This document shows, piece by piece, positions 6,948 through 14,369 of a stretch of DNA of 40,961 bases. This stretch comes from Oscillospiraceae bacterium (lineage in GTDB: Bacteria > Bacillota > Clostridia > Oscillospirales > Oscillospiraceae): NCBI GenBank assembly GCA_015068495.1, contig SVKL01000017.1:1-40961 (forward strand), in the 5' to 3' direction. The number at the start of each line of letters is the position of its first letter. Position 1 is the stretch's first letter. The position numbers and the translations under genes were made by a program. Under the pieces are notes generated by a model. The model did no database searches, was not told the origin of the DNA, and was given only the letters and a program-made list of their open reading frames with translations.

Positions 6948-7541
6948 ATGGGATGGAGCATTTTTGCCGCTGTTTTGGGCGGCGTGGCACTGGTTGTTTT
7001 TGTTCTGTTGCTGCTTCCTGTGCAGGTTGTTTTCAAGAGTAACAAAGGAGAGCCGGAGCTGTATGGCCGCTTTTTGGGCATTGCAATGGGAAAGCGCAGC
7101 GAGGACGGCAAGCAGTCCAAGGTTTTGGGCAGGCTTTTTGGCGTACCGAAAAAGGAAAGCAGCCAAGAGGAAAAAGCAGAAAAGCGGGATATCGGCAAGC
7201 AGCTAACCATGTGGAAGTCTATTCTGAAAAGAACGGTGACCTTGCTGAAGCGGTGCAGGATAACTCGCTTGCGTTTGCATATCCTGTGCGCAGGAGAGGA
7301 TGCTGCTGCTACAGCTATCACCTACGGAACGGTTTCAGCTGCCGTTTATACGCTGCTGGGCTTTTTGGAGTCTGCTACAAAGCTAAGACCCCGGGCAAGG
7401 GATGTTTCCGTGTCCTGCGATTATGACCGTCCGGAGGGAGAATTTCTGCTGGAGGCTACGCTTTCCGTGGCGCTTTACAGAGTGGTAAAGGCGCTGCTGG
7501 ATGTGGTATGGGATACAGTCAAAAAGGAGAATCACAGATGA
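6948..7541 (+). CDS. ytfI: DUF2953 domain protein (YtfI-like)
   Basis: 197 residues. An N-terminal membrane helix (about 4-27) is followed by a charged linker and a DUF2953 domain (about 75-195) containing LCAGEDAAATAITYGTVSAA, the segment most typical of the family. In Bacillus, ytfI lies directly upstream of ytfJ, and the same order is seen here with a 4-base ATGA overlap. That supports a sporulation-linked role, although the biochemical function is unknown. ATG 6948 is set by AAAGGGAGG; the frame stays open back to 6855 but that part crosses the promoter. Confidence 0.83.
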   Translation: MGWSIFAAVLGGVALVVFVLLLLPVQVVFKSNKGEPELYGRFLGIAMGKRSEDGKQSKVLGRLFGVPKKESSQEEKAEKRDIGKQLTMWKSILKRTVTLLKRCRITRLRLHILCAGEDAAATAITYGTVSAAVYTLLGFLESATKLRPRARDVSVSCDYDRPEGEFLLEATLSVALYRVVKALLDVVWDTVKKENHR

Positions 7542-7921
7542 AACAAACGGACAACACAATTGAGCGCAACACCTTTCAAAAGGTCATTGGTCTTACGGTG
7601 GATAAATTGCTGGAGATGAAGGCTGCTGCGAAGGTCACATCCCAGCCTATCGAAAAAGACGGCGTGACGGTGATTCCCGTGTCGAAAATTTCTATGGGCT
7701 TTGCCGGTGGCGGCGCGGATATTTCCGATATGCCCAAGGGAAAAAGCAAGAATCCCGCCGGCGCAGGCGCCGGTATCAGTGAAACGCCGGTCACATTTTT
7801 GGTGTTAGACGGCGAAAAGGTAACACTTCTGAAGCCGCCGGCGCAGGCAGCAGCCCCTGCCGGCACAGATTTGCTGCAGACGGCCATTGGGCTGTTTCAA
7901 AAGTTCAAAAAACAGAAATAA
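7538..7921 (+). CDS. ytfJ: sporulation protein YtfJ (GerW family)
   Basis: A 127-residue protein of the GerW/YtfJ sporulation family. It shows the family's compact pattern: helix with TVDKLLEMKAA, strand with TVIPVSKISMGFAGGG, a glycine-rich stretch (GAGAGISETPVTFLV) and the closing DGEKVTLLKP strand. Family members are made in the sporulating cell and affect spore germination or resistance in Bacillus and Streptomyces. It overlaps the DUF2953 gene by 4 bases (translational coupling) and is ended by a strong terminator. Together with spo0A in this window it indicates a spore-forming ancestry. Confidence 0.92.
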   Translation: MKQTDNTIERNTFQKVIGLTVDKLLEMKAAAKVTSQPIEKDGVTVIPVSKISMGFAGGGADISDMPKGKSKNPAGAGAGISETPVTFLVLDGEKVTLLKPPAQAAAPAGTDLLQTAIGLFQKFKKQK

Positions 7922-7925
7922 AGAA

Positions 7926-7961
7926 CACCCCCAAGGACGCTTCCTTGGGGGTGCGTTTTTT
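7926..7961 (+). terminator. intrinsic terminator after ytfJ
   Basis: Perfect 12-bp stem CACCCCCAAGGA / TCCTTGGGGGTG with a 4-base loop, then CGTTTTTT. It also separates ytfJ from the convergent carboxypeptidase gene. Confidence 0.92.
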
Positions 7962-7964
7962 CGG

Positions 7965-8951
7965 TTAGTTCAGCACAATTTGGTTAAACAGCTGCAGGGT
8001 GTCGTCAAAACGGTCTTCCTCTTCCGGGCAGCCGAACACGCCGATAAGCAGCTCGTGCTCCTCCATACGGAAGGCAGATAGCAGGCAGCTGCCGGCAGAG
8101 GGAGTCTGTCCGGTTTTCAGGCCTACCGCATAGGGACAGTAATAGGGTGTGGCAGGGTCAACCAAGGCATTGGTGTTCTTCCATTCAACGGTTTCTCCGT
8201 GGAGGGTAACCAGCTCCTTGGGTGTCTTGGCATATTGCATCACTGTTTCGTCCGCCATCGCCAGCTTGCCCAAGATGGTCAAATCGGCAAAGGTGGTATA
8301 GTGGGCAGTGTCGTGTATACCGTCGGGGTTGACAAAGTGTGTGCCGGTCATACCCAAAGCGCTTGCCTGAGCATTCATCTGCTCCATAAACGCCGAAACT
8401 GCCGCCGCTGCGGTCAAATCCGGGCTGTTTTTGATGACCCGGCCTGCCTCGCAGGCCAGCAAATAAGCGGCATCGTTTCCGCTGGGCAGAAGCATTGCTT
8501 CAACCAGCTGCTGGGCGGTAAGCACGTCGCCCTTTTCAATTTTGGCGACCGAGGAGCCCCAAGCAACCATATCCAGCGCATCGCCGGCGGTAATCTGGGT
8601 GTCGGGTTTCAGATGCTGCATTGCCACATAGGCGGTAAACAGCTTGGTAATGCTGGCGGGATAAATCCGCTCGTTTTCCTGCCCGGAGGAAACAAGGAAG
8701 GAATCTGTCTTGCAGTCAAAAACAAAGTACTGCTGGGCAAGCAGCTGCCGGGTAACGGGATAGGTGTTCCACGCGGGAACAAAGTCGGTGGTTTCCGGGG
8801 TAGGGGTGCTGTCAGTTTGATTTGTGGTGGTGCTGTTTTCCTGCGCAGAGCCCGGCGCAAAGGCGGGCTTGGGGAAGGCAAAGCAGACGATAATGGCAAC
8901 AATCACCACAGCAGCCAGCACGCCAATCTCTAAAAACATCAGTTTTTTCAT
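7965..8951 (-). CDS. D-alanyl-D-alanine carboxypeptidase (S11 family, DacA-like)
   Basis: 328 residues. A penicillin-binding-protein type serine peptidase that removes the terminal D-Ala from peptidoglycan stem peptides. The SxxK motif is S100-I-T-K103, the SxN motif S157-G-N159 and the KTG triad K279-T-G281, all in normal order and spacing. The N terminus is a membrane-spanning helix (about 5-27) followed by a Thr/Ser/Pro-rich linker to about residue 58, so the enzyme is probably anchored outside the membrane by its N terminus rather than by the C-terminal amphipathic helix used by many DacA proteins. The start is ATG at 8951 with GGAGACC upstream; the open frame continues further upstream but without supporting signals. 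A TATAAT -10 (8983-8988, minus strand) lies upstream. Confidence 0.93.
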   Translation of the reverse strand: MKKLMFLEIGVLAAVVIVAIIVCFAFPKPAFAPGSAQENSTTTNQTDSTPTPETTDFVPAWNTYPVTRQLLAQQYFVFDCKTDSFLVSSGQENERIYPASITKLFTAYVAMQHLKPDTQITAGDALDMVAWGSSVAKIEKGDVLTAQQLVEAMLLPSGNDAAYLLACEAGRVIKNSPDLTAAAAVSAFMEQMNAQASALGMTGTHFVNPDGIHDTAHYTTFADLTILGKLAMADETVMQYAKTPKELVTLHGETVEWKNTNALVDPATPYYCPYAVGLKTGQTPSAGSCLLSAFRMEEHELLIGVFGCPEEEDRFDDTLQLFNQIVLN

Positions 8952-9058
8952 ACAGGTCTCCGTTTCGTCAATAATCACGCTTATTATACACCGCCCCGGG
9001 CAAAAAAGATAGTCTTGGAATAATTTTTTAACAATTGGTAAAAATAGGGTAATCCCAG

Positions 9059-9087
9059 TTGACTTTTTTTCTAAATATTGGTATATT
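9059..9087 (+). promoter_or_regulatory. promoter of the riboswitch-ATPase transcript
   Basis: TTGACT at 9059-9064, 17 bp, TATATT at 9082-9087 with a TGG extension. Transcription would start just before the riboswitch aptamer. Confidence 0.85.
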
Positions 9088-9091
9088 AAAA

Positions 9092-9222
9092 AAGCGATGA
9101 GGGAGTAATTCCGGGTGGCGTTTGCCGCTCGCAGCATTTCGTCAATCCGGCGTTTACGCTCGGAATGCTTTGAAAGAATGAGACTCATGCACAGCGTTTG
9201 GGCATGTGCATGAGTTTTTTCA
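9092..9222 (+). ncRNA. yybP-ykoY (manganese) riboswitch with terminator
   Basis: The two best conserved parts of the yybP-ykoY aptamer are visible. GAGGGAGTA lies at 9099-9107, just after the 5' strand of P1 (GCGATGA). GTCAAT, followed by a CCGG...TCGG hairpin and AATGCTTTGAAAGAATGAGAC, lies at 9141-9183. A helix between them is formed by CGGGTGGC / GCCGCTCG, and GCATT / AATGC closes the second arm. Downstream, ACTCATGCACA (9183-9193) and TGTGCATGAGT (9205-9215) form a perfect 11-bp stem followed by T6, a transcription terminator. Its 5' arm overlaps the P1 3' strand (TCATGC), so metal binding should block the terminator and turn the gene on, as known for this class. Confidence 0.87.
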
Positions 9223-9268
9223 TTATACCCCTCAAACCCATGAAAATATCCTACAAAGGAGTATGAAA

Positions 9269-11941
9269 ATGAAGCATTATCTGGAAACCACAGAGGCGGT
9301 ATTTCAGGAAGTGGGATCCTCGGCAGAGGGCTTAACCTCTGCGCAGGCGGAAGAACGCTTACTGAAAAACGGCAAGAACAAGCTGGCTGAGGCGAAGAAG
9401 GACTCTTTGCTCAAGCGCTTCTTCGACCAAATGAAAGACCCGATGATTATCATTTTGTTGGTAGCAGCGGTGATTTCTGCGGTTACGGAGATGGTGGAAG
9501 CAGGCCGCTTTGTTACACCGACGGACTCTATCATCATTTTGGTGGTGGTGCTGATCAATGCCGTGCTGGGTGTGGCGCAGGAGAGTAAGGCAGAAAAAGC
9601 CGTAGAGGCGCTGCAAAAGATGTCTGCCGCTACCACGAAAACCTTGCGGGACGGCAAAATTGTCACTATCAAGAGTGAAGACTTGGTGGTAGGCGACGTG
9701 ATTTTGCTGGACGCCGGCGATGCCATTCCTGCCGACTGCCGTATTTTCGAATGCGCCAGTATGAAGATTGAAGAGGCTGCCCTGACCGGTGAGTCTGTTC
9801 CTGTCAACAAGCTGGTGGAAATGCTGACGCTGACCAAAAACGACGAAGTACCCTTGGGCGACCGGAAGAATATGGCCTATATGGGCTCTACGCTGGTTTA
9901 CGGCCGCGGCAAGGCAGTGGTGGTTGCCACCGGTATGGACACCGAGATGGGCAAAATCGCCACGGCTATCTCTCAGGCGGAAGAGGGCAAGACACCTCTG
10001 GAGCTGAAGCTGGAGCAGCTGTCCCATATTCTCACCAAGCTGGTCATTGGCGTTTGCCTTGTGATTTTCGCTTATAATATTGTAACCAGATACTTTATGG
10101 CTGACGGCGCACGGTTCTTTGATGTGGCGCTGCACTCCTTTATCACAGCCATTGCGCTGGCGGTTGCGGCTATCCCTGAGGGCCTTGTGGCGGTTATGAC
10201 CATCGTGCTGTCCATTGGCGTGACCAATATGTCCAAGAAAAACGCCATTATCCGTAAGATGACAGCTGTTGAGACCTTGGGCTGTACCCAGATTATCTGC
10301 TCTGATAAGACCGGCACACTGACCCAGAACGTGATGACCGTGGTGGACCACTACGCATCCGATGAGCAGAAGCTGGCAACTGCAATGGCGCTGTGCACCA
10401 ATGCAGAGGTGGATGAAGCCGGCAAGGGCACCGGCGAGCCGGACGAAGTGGCGCTGATCAATTATGCCGCTACCTTGGGGCTGCAGAAGGCGCAGCTGGT
10501 GGAGGCAACTCCCCGTGTGGGCGAAGTTCCCTTCGATTCCGGACGGAAGATGATGTCCACCGTTCACGAGGAAAACGGTAAGTTTGTTCAGTATACCAAG
10601 GGCGCTCCCGACGAGATTCTCAAGAAGTGCACCCACGCTTGGGTGGACGGCAAGGTCGTGGCTTTGAGTCAGGACATTCTGGACAAGGCCCTTGCAGAAA
10701 ACACCCGTATGGGCAATAAGGCGCTGCGTGTGTTCGCCGCTGCCTACAAGGTATACGACACCGAACCGACGGTGTATGAATCCGATGCGCTGGAAAACAA
10801 TCTCACCTTTATCGGCTTGACCGGTATGATTGACCCGGTGCGTCCGGAGGTTAAGGATGCAATCGTGGAATGCCGCAACGCCGGCATTATGCCCATTATG
10901 ATTACCGGTGACCATATCAACACCGCAAAAGCCATTGCAAGAGAGCTGGGTATTCTCTCCGATGATTCTCAGGCACTGATGGGCAGCGATATTGACAAGT
11001 ATTCCGATGAGGAATTCTCCCAGCTGGTGGAGCATATTTCCGTGTATGCCCGTGTGCAGCCGGAGCATAAGACCCGTATCGTGAACACTTGGCGGGAAAA
11101 AGGCTATGTTACGGCTATGACCGGCGACGGCGTAAACGATGCGCCTTCCATTAAGTCCGCGGATATCGGCGTGGGTATGGGTATTACCGGTACTGACGTT
11201 ACCAAGAATGTGGCAGATATGGTGCTGGCAGACGATAACTTTGCCACCATCGTTACCGCTGTGGGCGAGGGCCGCCGGATTTATGACAATATCCGTAAGG
11301 CCATCCAGTTCCTGCTGGGCTCTAACCTGTCTGAGGTGCTGTCCATCTTCTACGCGACCATTATGGGCTTCACCATTCTGGAAGCGCCCCACCTGTTGTT
11401 CATCAACTTGGTTACCGACTGCTTCCCCGCTTTGGCGCTGGGCTTGGAAAAGCCTGAAAAGGACATTATGCGCCGCGCTCCCAGAAGCAAGACCGACGGC
11501 ATCTTCGCCGGCGGCTTGGGTGTGGACTGCGCTTATCAGGGCTTTATCGTCACAGTGCTGACGGTGATTGCCTTCTATATCGGCGAGTTTATCGAGACCG
11601 GTCATCTGGTGCTTCACAACATCCCCAACAGCGCTGACGGTATGACAATGGCGTTCTTCACAATGGCTATGTGTGAGATCTTCCATTCCTTCAATATGCG
11701 TTCTCAGCGGATGTCTGCTGTGGGTATGACCATCAAGGGCTCTCACAACGTAGCTCTGTACGGCGCTATGCTGGGCTCCTTCCTGCTGACCACCGCTGTG
11801 GTTGAGATTGATGTGTTGTCCAACCTGTTTGGCTTTGCACACTTGAGCCTGCAGGAGTACCTGATTTCTTTGGGCTTGGCATTCTTGATTATCCCCATCG
11901 TGGAGATTGTAAAGCTGATTCAGAGAAAGCTGGCAAAATAA
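9269..11941 (+). CDS. P-type cation-transporting ATPase (type II; probable Mn2+/Ca2+ exporter)
   Basis: 890 residues. An ATP-driven cation pump of the type IIA/IIB (SERCA/PMCA-like) group. The order is N-terminal cation-ATPase domain, actuator with TGES at 173-176, TM4 with the PEGL cation-site motif (VAAIPEGLVAVM), the phosphorylation site DKTGTLT at Asp346, the nucleotide domain with KGAPDEIL, the hinge TGDGVND at 618-624, and TM5-TM6 with SNLSEVLS and NLVTD, which supply coordinating Asn, Glu, Thr and Asp. The length is typical. ATG 9269 has AAAGGAG at the right distance; ATG 9263 is too close. Annotated relatives are usually called calcium pumps, but the manganese riboswitch in the leader argues for manganese export (as for YoaB in Lactococcus). 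A terminator follows; the gene stands alone. Confidence 0.93.
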   Translation: MKHYLETTEAVFQEVGSSAEGLTSAQAEERLLKNGKNKLAEAKKDSLLKRFFDQMKDPMIIILLVAAVISAVTEMVEAGRFVTPTDSIIILVVVLINAVLGVAQESKAEKAVEALQKMSAATTKTLRDGKIVTIKSEDLVVGDVILLDAGDAIPADCRIFECASMKIEEAALTGESVPVNKLVEMLTLTKNDEVPLGDRKNMAYMGSTLVYGRGKAVVVATGMDTEMGKIATAISQAEEGKTPLELKLEQLSHILTKLVIGVCLVIFAYNIVTRYFMADGARFFDVALHSFITAIALAVAAIPEGLVAVMTIVLSIGVTNMSKKNAIIRKMTAVETLGCTQIICSDKTGTLTQNVMTVVDHYASDEQKLATAMALCTNAEVDEAGKGTGEPDEVALINYAATLGLQKAQLVEATPRVGEVPFDSGRKMMSTVHEENGKFVQYTKGAPDEILKKCTHAWVDGKVVALSQDILDKALAENTRMGNKALRVFAAAYKVYDTEPTVYESDALENNLTFIGLTGMIDPVRPEVKDAIVECRNAGIMPIMITGDHINTAKAIARELGILSDDSQALMGSDIDKYSDEEFSQLVEHISVYARVQPEHKTRIVNTWREKGYVTAMTGDGVNDAPSIKSADIGVGMGITGTDVTKNVADMVLADDNFATIVTAVGEGRRIYDNIRKAIQFLLGSNLSEVLSIFYATIMGFTILEAPHLLFINLVTDCFPALALGLEKPEKDIMRRAPRSKTDGIFAGGLGVDCAYQGFIVTVLTVIAFYIGEFIETGHLVLHNIPNSADGMTMAFFTMAMCEIFHSFNMRSQRMSAVGMTIKGSHNVALYGAMLGSFLLTTAVVEIDVLSNLFGFAHLSLQEYLISLGLAFLIIPIVEIVKLIQRKLAK

Positions 11942-11946
11942 GAGAT

Positions 11947-11974
11947 AAGGGCGTGTTGCAAAACACGCCCTTTT
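11947..11974 (+). terminator. intrinsic terminator after the P-type ATPase
   Basis: Stem AAGGGCGTGTT / AACACGCCCTT with a small loop, followed by TTTTCC. Confidence 0.87.
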
Positions 11975-11994
11975 CCTTTATAATAATCCTTAGT

Positions 11995-12032
11995 GTCATT
12001 GCGAGGGCGGCTTGCCGCCCGTGGCAATCTCC
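11995..12032 (+). repeat. short palindromic repeat, copy A (GTCATTGCGAG...CGTGGCAATCTCC)
   Basis: 38 bp: GTCATTGCGAGG, a palindromic core (GGGCGGCTTGCCGCCC) and CGTGGCAATCTCC. ATTGC and GCAAT near the ends are complementary, so the whole unit can fold. The same ends recur at 13896-13930 (reverse) and 35457-35604 (expanded). Confidence 0.8.
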
Positions 12033-12061
12033 AAAAAAGGACTACGAAAGGTGGAAAAGCT

Positions 12062-12472
12062 ATGACACCGGAAAAACTGATTGATTTAGCAAAAGAGGCA
12101 ATGCTCCGCGCTTATGCGCCCTACTCGGGCTACAAGGTAGGCGCTGCCCTTTTGTGCGCCGACGGAACGGTGTATCAGGGCTGCAACATTGAAAATGCTG
12201 CCTACGGCCCCACCAATTGCGCCGAGCGTACGGCAATCTTTAAGGCGGTTTATGACGGCCACCGGGATTTTACCGCAATGGCTGTCTGCGGAGGCAAGGA
12301 CGGAAACATTACAGGCGGTTTTCCTCCCTGCGGTGTGTGCCGGCAGGTATTGCGGGAGTTTTGCGAAGATGGGTTTACCCTCTATTTGGTGGGTGCTGAC
12401 AATACCTATGAGACGGTTACCCTTGCCCAGCTTCTGCCCTTTAGCTTTCAGGCGGAAAAGCATATGCGTTAG
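12062..12472 (+). CDS. cdd: cytidine deaminase
   Basis: A 136-residue enzyme that deaminates cytidine and deoxycytidine to uridine and deoxyuridine in pyrimidine salvage. The length is typical of the tetrameric bacterial form. The catalytic centre is complete: CNIENAAYGPTNCAER contains zinc ligand Cys53 and the proton shuttle Glu55, and PPCGVC provides zinc ligands Cys90 and Cys93. N42/E44 (in CNIEN) bind the ribose. ATG 12062 follows GAAAGGTGG. It lies directly before the nucleoside-binding lipoprotein gene, which fits a role in using imported nucleosides. The spacing of 114 bp with a separate promoter means the two need not share one transcript. Confidence 0.95.
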   Translation: MTPEKLIDLAKEAMLRAYAPYSGYKVGAALLCADGTVYQGCNIENAAYGPTNCAERTAIFKAVYDGHRDFTAMAVCGGKDGNITGGFPPCGVCRQVLREFCEDGFTLYLVGADNTYETVTLAQLLPFSFQAEKHMR

Positions 12473-12509
12473 AAAATTTGTGTATTTTAGACAAAAAACG
12501 AAATAACAG

Positions 12510-12538
12510 TTGATTTTCTCATAGAAATGTGCGACAAT
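12510..12538 (+). promoter_or_regulatory. promoter for the BMP-family lipoprotein
   Basis: TTGATT at 12510-12515, 17 bp, GACAAT at 12533-12538 with TGC before it, and GGAGG at 12575 leading to ATG 12587. Confidence 0.72.
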
Positions 12539-12586
12539 AAAACAAGCAAAAAACCCCCAATTATTTACTTTACGGAGGAATGCAAA

Positions 12587-13759
12587 ATGAAAAAGATTTT
12601 AGCATTACTGCTGGCTGTATTGATGGTTGCAGGCTTGTTCACTGCCTGCGCTAAGCCCAACACAGACGGCACCAAGCCCAGCGAAGACGAGAAGGTCACC
12701 TACACTGACCCCGAGAAGATCGCTGACGAGATGACCAGCGCCGACGGCAAGTACGAGGTTGCTTTCATCACCGACGTGGGCCAGCTGAAGGACAAGTCCT
12801 TCAATCAGGGCACCTTTGACGGCGTGAAGCTGTACGCTGCCAACAACGGCAAGTCCTACAAGTACTATATGCCCGCCAATGGCGATCAGGCTACCGACGA
12901 TGACCGTATCAATGCAGTCAGGGCTGCTTGCGACAACGGCGCCAAGGTAGTTGTTGCTGCCGGCTTTATGCAGGAAGGCGCTCTGCGCGCTGCTGCAAAG
13001 GATTACCCCAATGTCAGCTTCATCTTCATCGACGGCTATCCCGTTGTAGAGGATCCCACTGTTGAGGGCAGCCCCGTTCTGAAGAACGTTGCAGGCATCT
13101 CCTTCCAGGAAGAGCAGTCCGGCTTCTTGGCTGGCTACGCTGCTGTTATGGAAGGCTACACCAAGCTGGGCTTCACCGGCGGTGGCGGCGGCACAAACCC
13201 CGCTTGCCAGCGTTTCGGCTACGGCTTTGTGCAGGGCGCTGAGGCTGCCGCTGCTGCAAAGAACGTAAAGGTTGAAGTAAACTACTCCTGGCTCCACGGC
13301 GCAACCTTCTCCGCTTCCAACGAGCTGCAGACTATGGCTACCGGTTGGTACCAGAACGGCACTGAGGTTATCTTCTGCTGCGGCGGTTCTATGTTCACCT
13401 CTGTTGCTTCCGCAGCCGGCGCTGAGGATGGCAAGGTTATCGGTGTTGACGTTGACCAGTCCAGCCAGTCTCCCACAGTTATCACCTCTGCTATGAAGGG
13501 TCTGTCCGACTCCGTACAGTGGGCACTTGCTAAGTTCTACGAGGGCAAGTTCTCCGAGCTGGGCGGCACCGGCACTGCTCTGGGCGCTAAGGACAACGCT
13601 GTTGGCCTGCCCACCGCTACTTGGTCTTTGAAGAACTGGGCAGTTGCTGACTACGAGGCTCTGCTTGCCAAGATCGTTGACGGCTCTGTTACTGTCAAGG
13701 CTGACTTGGTTGAGTTCCCCGAGAGCACTGCTAACGTAACTGTAAACGCAGTTAAGTAA
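12587..13759 (+). CDS. BMP-family nucleoside-binding lipoprotein (ABC transporter substrate-binding protein)
   Basis: 390 residues. An N-terminal signal peptide ends in the lipobox LFTAC (Cys22), so the mature protein is anchored outside the membrane by lipid. The rest is a BMP/Med-family (PnrA/NupN-like) periplasmic-binding fold: EVAFITDVGQLKDKSFNQG is the conserved first ligand-contact segment, and later come FIFIDGYPV, FLAGYAAVME and GVDVDQSSQSP. Family members bind purine and pyrimidine nucleosides and feed an ABC importer of the RbsA-type ATPase with two BmpB-like permeases. Exactly that set lies about 16 kb away at 29894-33634, without a binding protein of its own, so the two are probably one system. 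Codon use is strongly biased, suggesting high expression. Confidence 0.93.
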   Translation: MKKILALLLAVLMVAGLFTACAKPNTDGTKPSEDEKVTYTDPEKIADEMTSADGKYEVAFITDVGQLKDKSFNQGTFDGVKLYAANNGKSYKYYMPANGDQATDDDRINAVRAACDNGAKVVVAAGFMQEGALRAAAKDYPNVSFIFIDGYPVVEDPTVEGSPVLKNVAGISFQEEQSGFLAGYAAVMEGYTKLGFTGGGGGTNPACQRFGYGFVQGAEAAAAAKNVKVEVNYSWLHGATFSASNELQTMATGWYQNGTEVIFCCGGSMFTSVASAAGAEDGKVIGVDVDQSSQSPTVITSAMKGLSDSVQWALAKFYEGKFSELGGTGTALGAKDNAVGLPTATWSLKNWAVADYEALLAKIVDGSVTVKADLVEFPESTANVTVNAVK

Positions 13760-13773
13760 TCCAACCAAACACA

Positions 13774-13804
13774 AAGAGGAAGGCTTCGGCCTTCCTCTTT
13801 TTTT
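13774..13804 (+). terminator. intrinsic terminator after the BMP lipoprotein
   Basis: Perfect 11-bp stem AAAGAGGAAGG / CCTTCCTCTTT, loop CTTCG-like, with seven T at the end. Confidence 0.93.
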
Positions 13805-13824
13805 CATCAAAGACCACGGTATGT

Positions 13825-13882
13825 TGTAGGGACCGGCGTCCTCGACGGTCCGCAAATCGGGACGGGAAACCCGTCCCCTACA
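13825..13882. repeat. TGTAGGG-ended double-hairpin repeat unit
   Basis: 58 bp bounded by TGTAGGGA and CCCCTACA. It holds two hairpins: GACCG...CGGTC and the perfect GGGACGGG-AAA-CCCGTCCC. It lies between the BMP terminator and copy B of the short palindromic repeat. It is non-coding and resembles dispersed intergenic repeats; only one copy is seen in this window. Confidence 0.6.
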
Positions 13883-13895
13883 TTGCGTTTCACAG

Positions 13896-13930
13896 GGAGA
13901 TTACCACGCCCCTGCGGGGCTCGCAATGAC
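13896..13930 (-). repeat. short palindromic repeat, copy B
   Basis: On the minus strand this reads GTCATTGCGAGC, a core, and CGTGGTAATCTCC: the same ends as copies A and C with one change. It lies about 85 bp upstream of the rpmH -35 element. Confidence 0.78.
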
Positions 13931-14013
13931 AATGGTGGATGGCGGCGTCCTTCCACGACGGCTCGTATGTCCCGCAATTTACGGCGGATTTGTCAATCTT
14001 TAGAAAAAAGTTG

Positions 14014-14042
14014 TTGACCTTGGTGGATTTATCGGTTATACT
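14014..14042 (+). promoter_or_regulatory. rpmH operon promoter
   Basis: TTGACC at 14014-14019, 17 bp, TATACT at 14037-14042. It leaves a leader of about 90 nt ahead of rpmH. Confidence 0.85.
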
Positions 14043-14135
14043 ATGTTAGCGTGACTATGTATGGTCATTTGAATTTTGTTTCGCTGCAGCTGTTAAGCTG
14101 TCGAGCATATGTGATTTCAAGGAGGTGTACTAGAA

Positions 14136-14270
14136 ATGAAGCGTACCTACCAGCCCAGCCGTCGTCATCGTTCTAAGGTTCATGGCTTCCGGCAGAGAAT
14201 GGCTACTTCCAACGGCCGCAAGGTGCTTGCCCGCCGCCGTGCCAAGGGCCGCAAGGTCCTGTCTGCTTAA
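14136..14270 (+). CDS. rpmH: 50S ribosomal protein L34
   Basis: A 44-residue, highly basic ribosomal protein of the large subunit. It begins [18 protein letters not shown] and has the usual [20 protein letters not shown] end, which is diagnostic of L34. AAGGAGGTG lies upstream of ATG 14136. It heads the classical rpmH-rnpA-yidD-yidC-jag block. In many Firmicutes dnaA lies divergently just upstream; here that position is taken by the BMP lipoprotein and repeats, and I see no DnaA-box cluster, so the block has apparently been separated from the replication origin. About 300 bp of structured non-coding DNA separates it from rnpA. Confidence 0.97.
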   Translation: MKRTYQPSRRHRSKVHGFRQRMATSNGRKVLARRRAKGRKVLSA

Positions 14271-14329
14271 GCGAAAAATGGTAGTGCAATGAATGCAGGC
14301 CACCGCTGTAAAGCAAAATGGGAGTCCGT

Positions 14330-14364
14330 GCGGGGCGAATGGCTATTCGCCCCGCTCCCTTTTT
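14330..14364 (+). terminator. terminator-like hairpin between rpmH and rnpA
   Basis: Perfect 11-bp stem GCGGGGCGAAT / ATTCGCCCCGC with a 4-base loop, then TCCCTTTTT. It could attenuate transcription so that L34 is made in excess over RnpA and the insertase. Confidence 0.78.
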
Positions 14365-14369
14365 ATGTG

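Noticed and set aside
9359-11842. Open frame of 827 codons on the minus strand across the P-type ATPase gene
   Set aside because: It is antisense to a full-length, motif-complete ATPase; the translation is His/Gln-rich with no domain, no ribosome site and no promoter.
13760-14135. oriC next to rpmH
   Set aside because: No dnaA gene, no cluster of TTATCCACA boxes and no AT-rich unwinding stretch; repeats and a promoter fill the region.
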